64,000 nt of DNA, from positions 76,351 to 140,350 of the forward strand of contig CAVFXS010000066.1 in the NCBI GenBank assembly GCA_963626805.1, written 5' to 3'. Shown piece after piece: positions 9,046 through 17,356 of the stretch. The DNA is from CAG-632 sp963626805. Its GTDB lineage: Bacteria > Bacillota > Clostridia > Lachnospirales > Lachnospiraceae. Below the pieces are notes generated by a model. The model saw nothing but the letters and a program-made list of their open reading frames with translations. It was not told where the DNA came from and made no database searches. The stretch's first letter is position 1. Every line of letters starts with the position of its first letter. A program made the translations under genes and the position numbers.

Positions 9046-9843
9046 TTGGATATTGCAAGTATTATTGGATTAGTTGTATGTGGTATTCTGATTATATTTG
9101 GTATTACATATGACAGTGGTACATTTGTATTTTCAAAATTACAAAATTTCTATGATATTCCATCTGTTATTATAACAATTGGTGGTACATTTGCCTGTGT
9201 TCTGGCATCAAATTCCATGAAGGACTTTGTAAATGGTATCAAATCGTTTACTCTGGCATTGAAGATTCCCAAATTTGATGAGGCAGCAATCATCCGGCAG
9301 ATTATAGATTTATCCAATATAGCCAGGAAGGAAGGCTTGCTTGCACTGGAAGAGTCAGCAAACACATTGGAAGATGACTTTATGAAAAAAGGTATCCTTT
9401 TGATCGTAGATGGTACGGATCCGGAACTGGTTCGTAATATTTTGGAGACAGAGCTGGTTAATATTGATTCCCGGCATAAACGCCTGATTGCCTTTTGGAA
9501 AAATATAGCGGCAATGGGTCCGGCATGGGGTATGATTGGTACTCTGATCGGGTTGATCAACATGCTGAAGAATCTGTCTGATGCAGATTCAATTGGTCCC
9601 AATATGTCAGTTGCGCTGGTAACTACCTTATATGGTTCCATGCTTGCAAACTGGATCTCAACACCAGTGGCAACAAAGCTTTCAACAAATAATGATATAG
9701 AAATCATGATGAAGGAAGTTATGATAGAAGGATTATTATCAATTCAGGCGGGAGAAAATCCACGTGTAATTGAAGAAAAATTAAAGTCATTCCTTTCTCC
9801 GACTAAGAGAAGTGAAATGACAGAGGGGGCAGGTGAAAAGTAA
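9046..9843 (+). CDS. motA: MotA flagellar stator protein
   Basis: Proton or sodium channel subunit of the stator. About 265 residues with four membrane segments: two near the N-terminus (residues 5-22 and 32-52), then TM3 (GPAWGMIGTLIGLINML) and TM4 (ALVTTLYGSMLANWISTPVA), which carry the conserved channel prolines. The long cytoplasmic loop between TM2 and TM3 is present. The start is probably TTG 9046, 5 nt after GAGGTGG; GTG 9037 lies inside that site. The stop TAA overlaps the motB ATG by one base (TAATG), indicating coupling. Confidence 0.93.
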   Translation: MDIASIIGLVVCGILIIFGITYDSGTFVFSKLQNFYDIPSVIITIGGTFACVLASNSMKDFVNGIKSFTLALKIPKFDEAAIIRQIIDLSNIARKEGLLALEESANTLEDDFMKKGILLIVDGTDPELVRNILETELVNIDSRHKRLIAFWKNIAAMGPAWGMIGTLIGLINMLKNLSDADSIGPNMSVALVTTLYGSMLANWISTPVATKLSTNNDIEIMMKEVMIEGLLSIQAGENPRVIEEKLKSFLSPTKRSEMTEGAGEK

Positions 9844-10751
9844 TGGCAAAATTAAGGCAGGAGGAACCGGATGAAGGCTCGCCGGCATGGATGGCTACAT
9901 TTAGCGACCTGATGAATCTGTTGTTGTGCTTTTTTGTTTTGCTATTTGCCAGTTCGACAATGGATGATGGAAAGGTGCAACAAATTGCAGCATCATTTCA
10001 GAATATGTCATTTACTATATTTAACCAGACATCACAGATGCTTCAGAATGGCGAGATGGTAAGTGGTGGTGTGACACAGCTTGAAGGAGTACGGTCACTG
10101 ATGGAAGAAGTGGGGAAAGCGGTTGACGATACCGATGGGGATGATTCAAAAGCTGAGGATGACAGTGAAGGAAAGGATCCAGACTCAACGGAAGCCGGAA
10201 GGACATCCGATGCAACCGCAACCGAACAGGGAAGTATGACAATGGAACAGCTACAGAATCAGGTGGAGGAAGCCGGACTGGAGCAGTCAAAGGAAATGTA
10301 TCAGGAGATCTCTGCTGCACTGGAGAGTTATACCATTGATGAACGTGTACAGATAGATTATAATTATCAATATGTGGAACTGGATATGAATGGTGCATTA
10401 TTGTTTGATACCGGAAAAGCAGAACTGAAGGAAGGCTCCTATGCATTTATGCAGAAGATAGGAAGTATATTGGAAACATATAAGGATAGTATTATTGAGA
10501 TTGAGGGGCATACGGACAATGTTCCGATTCATAATTCAAAATATGAAAGTAACCGGTATTTATCTACAGCGAGAGCAACAAATGTATATGAATATCTGAT
10601 GGAGCATTCTGATCTGGTGGATGCAAATATGAAGATTGCAGGATATGGAGAAAGCCACCCGGTGGATTCTAATGACACGCCGGAAGGCAGAGCCCGTAAT
10701 CGCCGGGTTGTAATAAAAATATATAACCAGCTAAGTTCATCACAGGAATAA
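9843..10751 (+). CDS. motB: MotB flagellar stator protein
   Basis: Single membrane segment near the N-terminus (MATFSDLMNLLLCFFVLLFA); Asp22 is the conserved ion-binding aspartate. A long acidic linker (about residues 90-135) precedes a C-terminal OmpA-like peptidoglycan-binding domain (LLFDTGKAEL, EIEGHTDNVP, RARNRRVVI). MotB anchors the stator to the wall and forms the channel with MotA. 302 residues. Start overlaps the motA stop. Confidence 0.94.
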   Translation: MAKLRQEEPDEGSPAWMATFSDLMNLLLCFFVLLFASSTMDDGKVQQIAASFQNMSFTIFNQTSQMLQNGEMVSGGVTQLEGVRSLMEEVGKAVDDTDGDDSKAEDDSEGKDPDSTEAGRTSDATATEQGSMTMEQLQNQVEEAGLEQSKEMYQEISAALESYTIDERVQIDYNYQYVELDMNGALLFDTGKAELKEGSYAFMQKIGSILETYKDSIIEIEGHTDNVPIHNSKYESNRYLSTARATNVYEYLMEHSDLVDANMKIAGYGESHPVDSNDTPEGRARNRRVVIKIYNQLSSSQE

Positions 10752-10761
10752 GGAGAGTCGT

Positions 10762-11286
10762 ATGAAAAAAAATTTGATCAGTGTTATCATATTAGCACTA
10801 TGTATTGTAAATCTGGTATTAAATGCATTGATGGTATTTGTATTTGTACCGTCAGCTAAGAAGACAGACAATCTGGTTACAGAGATTGCCTCCATTCTGA
10901 ATCTGGAAATTGAAAAGAATGGAACCGATTCTGAACAGGGAAACAGTGTAGATATCAAGGATGCTCAGAGTTATACACTTTCTGAGGCTACAACCATTAA
11001 TCTGAAGAACGATGGTTCCGGAACCAATCATTATGCAATGATTGGGATATCTATTTCCATGAATGGCAAAGCAAAAGATTACAAAGATATAAGTGCCAAA
11101 CTGGCCGATACAGAGAGCTGGGTATATGATGTGACACGAAGTGTTGTTCAGGAATATACATATGCGGAAATGAATGATGCGGAGATCCAGAAACTTGTAA
11201 AGCAGGAGATTACCAGGGACTTGCAGGACAAATATCAGACAGACTGTATTTATGATGTGAACTTCAGTCAGTTCAATACGCAGTAG
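10762..11286 (+). CDS. fliL: FliL flagellar basal-body-associated protein
   Basis: 174 residues with an N-terminal membrane segment (about 5-28, LISVIILALCIVNLVLNALM) and a periplasmic domain, as in FliL, which surrounds and supports the stator. The family is divergent, so the call rests on topology, length and position between motB and fliM. ATG 10762 follows AAGGAGAG. Confidence 0.82.
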   Translation: MKKNLISVIILALCIVNLVLNALMVFVFVPSAKKTDNLVTEIASILNLEIEKNGTDSEQGNSVDIKDAQSYTLSEATTINLKNDGSGTNHYAMIGISISMNGKAKDYKDISAKLADTESWVYDVTRSVVQEYTYAEMNDAEIQKLVKQEITRDLQDKYQTDCIYDVNFSQFNTQ

Positions 11287-11328
11287 TTATGGAATATGAT
11301 ATTGAGACAGCCAAGGAGGTGAGCGGAT

Positions 11329-12306
11329 GTGGGTGAGGTCCTCTCGCAAAATGAGATAGATAATCTTCTGAAACAGTTGAGTTCCGGAGAACTGGATGTA
11401 GACGAATATATTGATCAGCCTTCCCAGAAGGTAAAGGATTATGATTTTGCCAGACCTGCGAAGTTTTCCAAGGAGCATTTAAGAACCTTAGAGATAATAT
11501 TTGAACATTTTTGTAGGCTGGTATCCACAAATCTGCCGGCATATCTTCGGAAGAATGTTCAGATGGAAGTGGTAAATTCCGAGGCGGTTACCTATTCGGA
11601 ATTTACGAATGCACTATCTAATCCAGTATTACTGGGGATTGTTAATTTTGAACCGCTAAAAGGGAATATTGTTATGGAGCTGGCATCCAATCTTGGATTC
11701 AGTATTGTAGATCGGATGCTTGGCGGAACCGGAGAACCGTTGGAGAAGATTCGGGATTATTCAGAGATTGAATTGAGTATTCTTGAAAGAATATTTACAA
11801 TTTGCATAAATTTATTACGGGAACCGTGGAAAAATGTAGTGGAAATCGAGCCACGTCTGGAACGGATCGAAACAAATTCACAGTTTGCACAGATTATATC
11901 ACCGAGTGAAATGATTGCAATTGTGACCATTAACATGAAAATTGGTGATGTGGTTGGACTGATGAATATCTGTCTTCCATTTATAACACTGGAAGATGTT
12001 ATGGACAAGTTAAATACGAAGTACTGGTATTCCACAATGCAGACCAGCGATGATGGAAGATATGTAGATGTTATCGAAACAGCAATTTCGAAGGCGTTGA
12101 TTCCTGTACGGGCAGTATTGGGAAACAGTACAATTTCAGTAAATGATTTTGTAAATCTGCAAAAAGGTGATATAATCAAAATTAATCGACAATATGATGC
12201 AGAATTAGATATATACGTTGGAAATATGTTGAAATTTAAAGCTTTGCCGGGTTCTGCATCTGAGAAATATGCGGTAAAGATTACGAAAGTAATAAGAGAG
12301 GAGTAA
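11329..12306 (+). CDS. fliM: FliM flagellar motor switch protein
   Basis: C-ring switch protein. The N-terminal LSQNEIDNLLKQL is the CheY-phosphate binding motif. The middle CheC-like domain and the C-terminal SpoA domain (VNDFVNLQKGDIIKINRQY) follow. 325 residues, typical length. GTG start at 11329 with AAGGAGGTGAG upstream. Lies 3 nt before fliY. Confidence 0.95.
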   Translation: MGEVLSQNEIDNLLKQLSSGELDVDEYIDQPSQKVKDYDFARPAKFSKEHLRTLEIIFEHFCRLVSTNLPAYLRKNVQMEVVNSEAVTYSEFTNALSNPVLLGIVNFEPLKGNIVMELASNLGFSIVDRMLGGTGEPLEKIRDYSEIELSILERIFTICINLLREPWKNVVEIEPRLERIETNSQFAQIISPSEMIAIVTINMKIGDVVGLMNICLPFITLEDVMDKLNTKYWYSTMQTSDDGRYVDVIETAISKALIPVRAVLGNSTISVNDFVNLQKGDIIKINRQYDAELDIYVGNMLKFKALPGSASEKYAVKITKVIREE

Positions 12307-12309
12307 AGT

Positions 12310-13470
12310 ATGGACGGAATGTTATCGCAAGAAGAAATAAATGCTTTGCTGGGTGGATTATCCGGAGATACAAGTGAGACTCCGGAAATCGGAACAGATA
12401 TGAAACTGTCTGCAGAGGAGAAAGATGTTTTAGGAGAGATTTCCAATATCTGTATGGGTACGGCAGCAACAACTTTATATTCTCTTGTCAATCAAAGAGT
12501 TTCAATCAGCACCCCGAAGGTTACAGTCTGTACATGGGAAGAGTTATCGAAAGAATATTCCAAGCCGTGTGTCTTTATTAATATTGACTACATAGACGGA
12601 ATAAGAGGAAACAATCTTTTGATTTTAATGGAGAATGATGTTAAGATCATTACGGATCTTATGATGGGTGGAGATGGAACAAATCTGGTAGATCAACTAT
12701 CAGATCTGCACCTGAGTGCTATCTGTGAAGCAATGAATCAGATGATGGGTTCTGCTGCCACATCTATGTCGTCTATGATGAACCGGAAGATTGATATCAG
12801 TCCACCAGAAGCGGAGCTGACCGCTCTTGGTTCGGAAAGCTCAGGTAAGGTTGAAGAACGACTGAAGGGTAAGAATTTTGTAAAGGTTTCTCTAAAAATG
12901 GAGATCGGTGATTTGGTGGATTCCAATATCATGCAGTTGTATCCGATTGATTTTGCAAAGGAATTGTATCAGATATTTTCCTCCGGTCTCAGTAAGGAAG
13001 AGGAAAAAACAACTCCACAGCCGCAACCGGCGCAACCGATATCACAGCCGCAGCCGACACCACAGCCAGATCCGATCATGGCACAGCCGCAGATAAAAAT
13101 GCCATACGGACAGATGCCATATGAACAGATGCCTTACGGATATGCACCCCCAATGCAGGATATTAATGTTCAACCAGTGCAGTTCCAGAGCTTTGCTCCA
13201 GGTGTGAATCTATCCAGCCAGCAGGAGAATATTGATCTGATCATGGATGTACCGCTGGAAGTTACAGTGGAGTTGGGAAGAACTAAAAAGTCAATTAAAG
13301 AAATTCTGGAATTTGCTCCGGGAACGATTGTAGAGCTGAACAAGATTGCAGGAGAACCGATTGATATATTAGTGAATGGTAAGATGGTCGCCAAGGGAGA
13401 AGTCGTAGTAATCGAAGAGAGCTTTGGTGTCCGGATTACAGATATAATAAAGTCAAAAATGAACGAGTAA
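12310..13470 (+). CDS. fliY: FliY flagellar switch phosphatase (FliN type)
   Basis: 386-residue FliY-type switch protein combining a CheY-P binding N-terminus (LSQEEINALLGGL), a CheC-like phosphatase domain and a C-terminal SpoA/FliN domain (about 310-383). Both phosphatase E-x-x-N centres are present: EISNICMGTAA and EAMNQMMGSAA. FliY hydrolyses CheY-phosphate at the switch. The linker (about 235-290) is Pro/Gln rich with imperfect MPYGQ/MPYEQ repeats. Together with CheC and CheD downstream this marks a Bacillus/Thermotoga-type chemotaxis system. Confidence 0.94.
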   Translation: MDGMLSQEEINALLGGLSGDTSETPEIGTDMKLSAEEKDVLGEISNICMGTAATTLYSLVNQRVSISTPKVTVCTWEELSKEYSKPCVFINIDYIDGIRGNNLLILMENDVKIITDLMMGGDGTNLVDQLSDLHLSAICEAMNQMMGSAATSMSSMMNRKIDISPPEAELTALGSESSGKVEERLKGKNFVKVSLKMEIGDLVDSNIMQLYPIDFAKELYQIFSSGLSKEEEKTTPQPQPAQPISQPQPTPQPDPIMAQPQIKMPYGQMPYEQMPYGYAPPMQDINVQPVQFQSFAPGVNLSSQQENIDLIMDVPLEVTVELGRTKKSIKEILEFAPGTIVELNKIAGEPIDILVNGKMVAKGEVVVIEESFGVRITDIIKSKMNE

Positions 13471-13488
13471 GCGAAGAGGAGATAAGCA

Positions 13489-13851
13489 ATGGCAAAAAAT
13501 ATTTTAATTTGTGATGATGCAGCATTTATGCGAATGATGATTAAAGACATTCTTACCAAGAATGGCTATAATGTTGTAGGTGAGGCAGAAAATGGATTAA
13601 AGGCAGTCGAAAAATATCAGGAGACCAAGCCGGATCTTGTGCTGATGGATATTACCATGCCGGAAATGGATGGAATCCAGGCATTAAAGAAAATCAAACA
13701 GTCAGATCCGAATGCGAGTGTTGTTATGTGTTCGGCTATGGGTCAGCAGGCTATGGTCATTGAGTCAATTCAGTCCGGAGCCAGAGATTTTATTGTAAAG
13801 CCATTTCAGCCGGATCGTGTACTCGAAGCTGTAAAGAAGGCAGTTGAGTAG
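13489..13851 (+). CDS. cheY: CheY chemotaxis response regulator
   Basis: Single receiver domain of 120 residues. The acidic pair (ICDDAAFMR), phospho-acceptor Asp in LVLMDITMPEMDG, switch Ser in MCSAMG, and Lys in IVKPF are all present. Phosphorylated by CheA, it binds FliM/FliY to set rotation. ATG 13489 follows GAGGAG. The stop overlaps the fliO leader by a few bases. Confidence 0.95.
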   Translation: MAKNILICDDAAFMRMMIKDILTKNGYNVVGEAENGLKAVEKYQETKPDLVLMDITMPEMDGIQALKKIKQSDPNASVVMCSAMGQQAMVIESIQSGARDFIVKPFQPDRVLEAVKKAVE

Positions 13852-13852
13852 A

Positions 13853-14260
13853 ATGTTGGCGGCAGTACTCAGTAAATCAGGTTCCCTGGAAGGGGTCATT
13901 CAGTTAATTGTCGTCCTGATCATGTTTTTGTTTGTGCTTGTGTTGGCTTATCTTACAGCTAGACTGGCAGGCAGATTTCAAAGTAATGTCCAGAGACGTA
14001 GTAATATGCGGATTATGGAAACTATGCGGATCGGAAACAACAAGTATGTACAGATTATAAAGATTGCCGGCCATTATATTGCAATTGCGGTCGGGAAGGA
14101 TACGGTTACATTTCTTGCGGAACTGAATGAGGATGAGTTGAATTTAGAAGCCATGACAGATGTGAATAAGGGAAGCTTTAAAGACATTCTGTCACAGCTT
14201 CAAAAAAAGAAGGATGAAAATGACACAGATGAAACAAGAAACACTTCAAGTGACGATTAA
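13853..14260 (+). CDS. fliO: FliO flagellar export gate assembly protein
   Basis: About 135 residues; one membrane segment at about 12-37 (VIQLIVVLIMFLFVLVLAYL), followed by a short basic cytoplasmic domain (NMRIMETMRIGNNKYVQII), typical of FliO/FliZ. FliO helps FliP oligomerise. I chose ATG 13853, one base after the cheY stop; a TTG at 13844 within cheY is an alternative. Its 3' end overlaps fliP by about 40 nt. Confidence 0.85.
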   Translation: MLAAVLSKSGSLEGVIQLIVVLIMFLFVLVLAYLTARLAGRFQSNVQRRSNMRIMETMRIGNNKYVQIIKIAGHYIAIAVGKDTVTFLAELNEDELNLEAMTDVNKGSFKDILSQLQKKKDENDTDETRNTSSDD

Positions 14261-15053
14261 AGCATGTCTGGCAGTATTTGTTGTAGTATTTGTTATATTA
14301 TTGAGCTGTCAACAGCAGACAATGGCGGCAGAGGTATCCACAGATACAACAGAGTCCATATCAGAAGATGCAACTCAGCCGCTGAACCTCAGTCTGACTA
14401 TGGATACTGATAGTGATGAAGGCACATTGTCTGGCACCTTGCAAATGTTGCTGGTTATAACCATAATTTCATTAGCTCCATCAATTCTTGTTATGATGAC
14501 CTCCTTTACGCGCATTATTGTGGTATTGCATTTTGTAAGGACGGCCCTTGGGTTGACTTCGACACCTCCTAACAATGTACTGATAGGGCTATCCTTGTTT
14601 TTAACGGTTTTTATTATGTCACCGGTATTTACGAAGATTAATACAGATGCATTGCAGCCGTTGGCAGAGGGGGAACTGACGCAGGAAGAGGCACTGGATG
14701 CAGCCATGGATCCAATGCGTAATTTCATGATCAATCAGACCAGAGAGCAGGATATTCAGCTTTTTTTGAACATTGCAAATATTGATTCTGTGAATGACTG
14801 GAATGATATACCGACAACTGTAATCATACCGGCATTTATTATCAGCGAATTAAGAGCTGCATTTATTATAGGTTTCTTAATTTATATACCATTTATTATC
14901 ATTGATATGGTTGTTGCATCGACGCTGATGTCAATGGGTATGATGATGCTGCCACCAACAACGATTTCCATGCCGTTTAAGATCCTGCTTTTCATTATGG
15001 CAGACGGATGGAACCTGATTATAGGTCAACTGGTTCAGTCTTTTGTACTCTGA
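14220..15053 (+). CDS. fliP: FliP flagellar export gate protein
   Basis: Core of the type III export gate. An N-terminal signal-like segment (ACLAVFVVVFVILLSC) is followed by membrane segments with the FliP signature (SFTRIIVVLHFVRTALG, PPNNVLIGLSLFLT). 277 residues. ATG 14220 has AGAAGG 6 nt upstream; ATG 14214 lies directly on that site. It overlaps fliO. Confidence 0.94.
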   Translation: MTQMKQETLQVTIKACLAVFVVVFVILLSCQQQTMAAEVSTDTTESISEDATQPLNLSLTMDTDSDEGTLSGTLQMLLVITIISLAPSILVMMTSFTRIIVVLHFVRTALGLTSTPPNNVLIGLSLFLTVFIMSPVFTKINTDALQPLAEGELTQEEALDAAMDPMRNFMINQTREQDIQLFLNIANIDSVNDWNDIPTTVIIPAFIISELRAAFIIGFLIYIPFIIIDMVVASTLMSMGMMMLPPTTISMPFKILLFIMADGWNLIIGQLVQSFVL

Positions 15054-15077
15054 GCAGATATCAGTGTATAGAGGAGC

Positions 15078-15164
15078 ATGGCAGATTTATCTGAATATAG
15101 CTTATTCAGGTATGGGTATGTTCGAATATTGCTGCACAATAGGAAAAGAGGTTATATAGTATGA
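15078..15164 (+). CDS. Possible 28-residue leader ORF before fliQ
   Basis: In the 107-nt gap between fliP and fliQ, an ATG at 15078 opens a 28-codon frame (MADLSEYSLFRYGYVRILLH then NRKRGYIV) whose TGA overlaps the fliQ ATG as ATGA. GAGGAG lies only one base before the ATG, which is closer than a good ribosome site. No hydrophobic segment or known family. It could be a coupled leader peptide or chance; fliQ has its own weak AAGAGG site. Confidence 0.25.
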   Translation: MADLSEYSLFRYGYVRILLHNRKRGYIV

Positions 15165-15433
15165 CGGCAGATATAGTAGTGGATATTACGAGAGAGGCAC
15201 TTTGGTTTATTATCAAGTGTTCAGCCCCTATGTTGATCGTGTCATTGTTGATAGGTCTGTTAGTCAGTATCTTTCAGACAGTTACTTCAATTCAGGAACA
15301 GACGTTGACATTTGTACCGAAAATGATAGGCATTTTTTTAACATTAATGATATGTGGGGGTTGGATTTTGAATAATTTGGTTGCATTTACAAAAGAGTTG
15401 TTTGGTTTGTTTTCCACTTATGTAAATATGTGA
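15161..15433 (+). CDS. fliQ: FliQ flagellar export gate protein
   Basis: 90 residues with two membrane helices (SAPMLIVSLLIGLLVSIFQ, then MIGIFLTLMICGGWILNNLV) and the conserved QEQTLTFVPK loop. FliQ is part of the FliPQR export channel. Family-typical length. The upstream gap to fliP is unusually long for this operon (107 nt). Confidence 0.95.
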   Translation: MTADIVVDITREALWFIIKCSAPMLIVSLLIGLLVSIFQTVTSIQEQTLTFVPKMIGIFLTLMICGGWILNNLVAFTKELFGLFSTYVNM

Positions 15434-15441
15434 GGTAAGGA

Positions 15442-16221
15442 ATGCTTTCGACCAGTTTTTCAATTTACCATTTGGAGTTTTACCTGTTGATTTTTGCGAG
15501 AATTGCAGGGGTGGTCAGTCTGGCTCCGATTTATGGCACCAAAGGTGTTCCAAGAAAGGCTCGGATTGGATTCGGACTATGTGTGGCACTGATAGTGGCA
15601 TCGGTTACAGAGTATACACCGTTAAATTATACGACCCTGTTTGGATTTACATTACTATTGCTCAAGGAATTAATCATGGGGCTGTCTATTGGTCTGGCAT
15701 CATCGCTTTGTATGACAATTATCAACCTAAGTGGTATGTTTATAGACCGGGAGATCGGTCTGACTATGGTAACGGAGTTTGATCCGACCATGAATGCGAC
15801 CAGTACGATCTCTGCTGATTTTTACAATTATTTTGTGTTGACAGTGATGCTTTGTTCCAATATGCATTACTTTATTATATCGGCAGTGTGTGACTCCTTT
15901 CAGGTGGTTCCGGTAGGTGAAGCGGTCTTTCAGGGAGAGGCGGCATATAAGGTTGCCCTGACATTTATACAGCAGTATTTTATAATTGCATTTCGAATTG
16001 CACTCCCAATTTTTATTACGATCATGCTGTGTAATATTATTCTTGGAATTTTGGCCAAGACGGCACCGCAGATGAATATGTTTGCAATTGGTATTGAGTT
16101 AAAGTTGTTACTTGGTTTGATGGTGATGGTGGCGACGGTGATGTTTATACCGAATATAACAGAATATGTATATAATATCACCACTGATATTGTCAGAAGT
16201 CTGATCCGGACCATGTACTGA
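15442..16221 (+). CDS. fliR: FliR flagellar export gate protein
   Basis: 259-residue polytopic membrane protein with the FliR hallmark segments (FARIAGVVSLAPIYGTKGVP and IDREIGLTM). It completes the FliPQR channel. Starts 8 nt after fliQ with GAGGTAAGG upstream. Confidence 0.94.
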   Translation: MLSTSFSIYHLEFYLLIFARIAGVVSLAPIYGTKGVPRKARIGFGLCVALIVASVTEYTPLNYTTLFGFTLLLLKELIMGLSIGLASSLCMTIINLSGMFIDREIGLTMVTEFDPTMNATSTISADFYNYFVLTVMLCSNMHYFIISAVCDSFQVVPVGEAVFQGEAAYKVALTFIQQYFIIAFRIALPIFITIMLCNIILGILAKTAPQMNMFAIGIELKLLLGLMVMVATVMFIPNITEYVYNITTDIVRSLIRTMY

Positions 16222-16235
16222 TATGAGGTTGCAGG

Positions 16236-17339
16236 ATGATATTAGAATATAATCTTCAGTTTTTTGCCCAGGAAGGATCTGGTGGAGAAAAAACAGAAGA
16301 GGCTACGCCGAAGAAAATTGAAGAATCCAGAAAAGAAGGTACAGTTGCAAAAAGCAAGGAGCTGGTAAATGCAGTCGGTATTCTGACGTTGTTTTTGCTT
16401 CTGAAGTTCGGAATCCGGTTTTATGGTGTCCGGTTGATCGAAATATTTGACAAATATTGGAAAATGCTAGATAGAAATCTGTTGGATGAGTTTGATATAA
16501 TGCGAGCTTTAACATTGCAGAATGAGATTTCGAAGGATACGCTGATCATTACCAGCCCATTTCTAATCGTTGGTTTTTTAGTTGCATTCCTGGTGACCAA
16601 GATGCAGTTTACCTGGAAAATTACGGCTAAGCCGATGCAACCGAAATTCAGCAAAATAAACCCGATCAGTGGCTTCAAACGGATGTTTTCATCCAGAGCA
16701 TTGTTTGAATTAATAAAGGCTGTTGCACAGATTCTATTGATTGGATATGTTGCATATTCCGTATTGCAGTCGCATGCGAACGACCTTTATTTACTATATG
16801 GTATGACAATACCAGAGGCATTGTCACTGATGATGGACATCATATGGACACTGGGAATTCGGATATCTATGGTCATGCTGGCCATCGGAATCATAGATTA
16901 TATATATCAGCGATATAAATACAAAAAAGATCTGAAGATGACCAAGCAGGAAGTAAAGGATGAGTTTAAGAATTCGGAAGGAGATCCGCAGATCAAGGGT
17001 CAGCAGAAGCAGAAGATGAGACAGGCGTCCCAGCGACGTATGATAGCAAGTGTTCCGGAGGCGGACGTGGTTATTACAAACCCGACACATTTTGCGGTTG
17101 CTCTAAAGTATGATTCGGAGAAAAATTCAGCTCCGGTTGTAGTAGCAAAGGGAACTGATTTTCTGGCAAATAAGATTAAAGAGACTGCCAGAGAGCATGG
17201 TGTAGAGATTGTAGAGAATAAGGCAGTGGCACGGATGCTGTATTATAATGTGGATGTGGATAAGGAGATTCCGCCGGAATTATATAAGGCGGTTGCAGAT
17301 ATTCTGGCATATGTATACAGCCTGAAAGAGGCAGGATAG
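16236..17339 (+). CDS. flhB: FlhB flagellar export specificity switch protein
   Basis: 367 residues: a basic N-terminus (KTEEATPKKIEESRKEGTVA), four membrane segments between about 45 and 222, and a cytoplasmic autocleaving domain with NPTH at residues 282-285. Cleavage after the Asn switches export from hook to filament proteins together with FliK. The sequence before NPTH (RRMIASVPEADVVI) is family-typical. Confidence 0.96.
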   Translation: MILEYNLQFFAQEGSGGEKTEEATPKKIEESRKEGTVAKSKELVNAVGILTLFLLLKFGIRFYGVRLIEIFDKYWKMLDRNLLDEFDIMRALTLQNEISKDTLIITSPFLIVGFLVAFLVTKMQFTWKITAKPMQPKFSKINPISGFKRMFSSRALFELIKAVAQILLIGYVAYSVLQSHANDLYLLYGMTIPEALSLMMDIIWTLGIRISMVMLAIGIIDYIYQRYKYKKDLKMTKQEVKDEFKNSEGDPQIKGQQKQKMRQASQRRMIASVPEADVVITNPTHFAVALKYDSEKNSAPVVVAKGTDFLANKIKETAREHGVEIVENKAVARMLYYNVDVDKEIPPELYKAVADILAYVYSLKEAG

Positions 17340-17356
17340 GAAGCAGGAGGTAAAGG

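Noticed and set aside
11757..12491. 244-codon minus-strand frame opposite fliM and fliY
   Set aside because: Serine- and isoleucine-rich shadow translation of two clearly recognised genes; no ribosome site or family.
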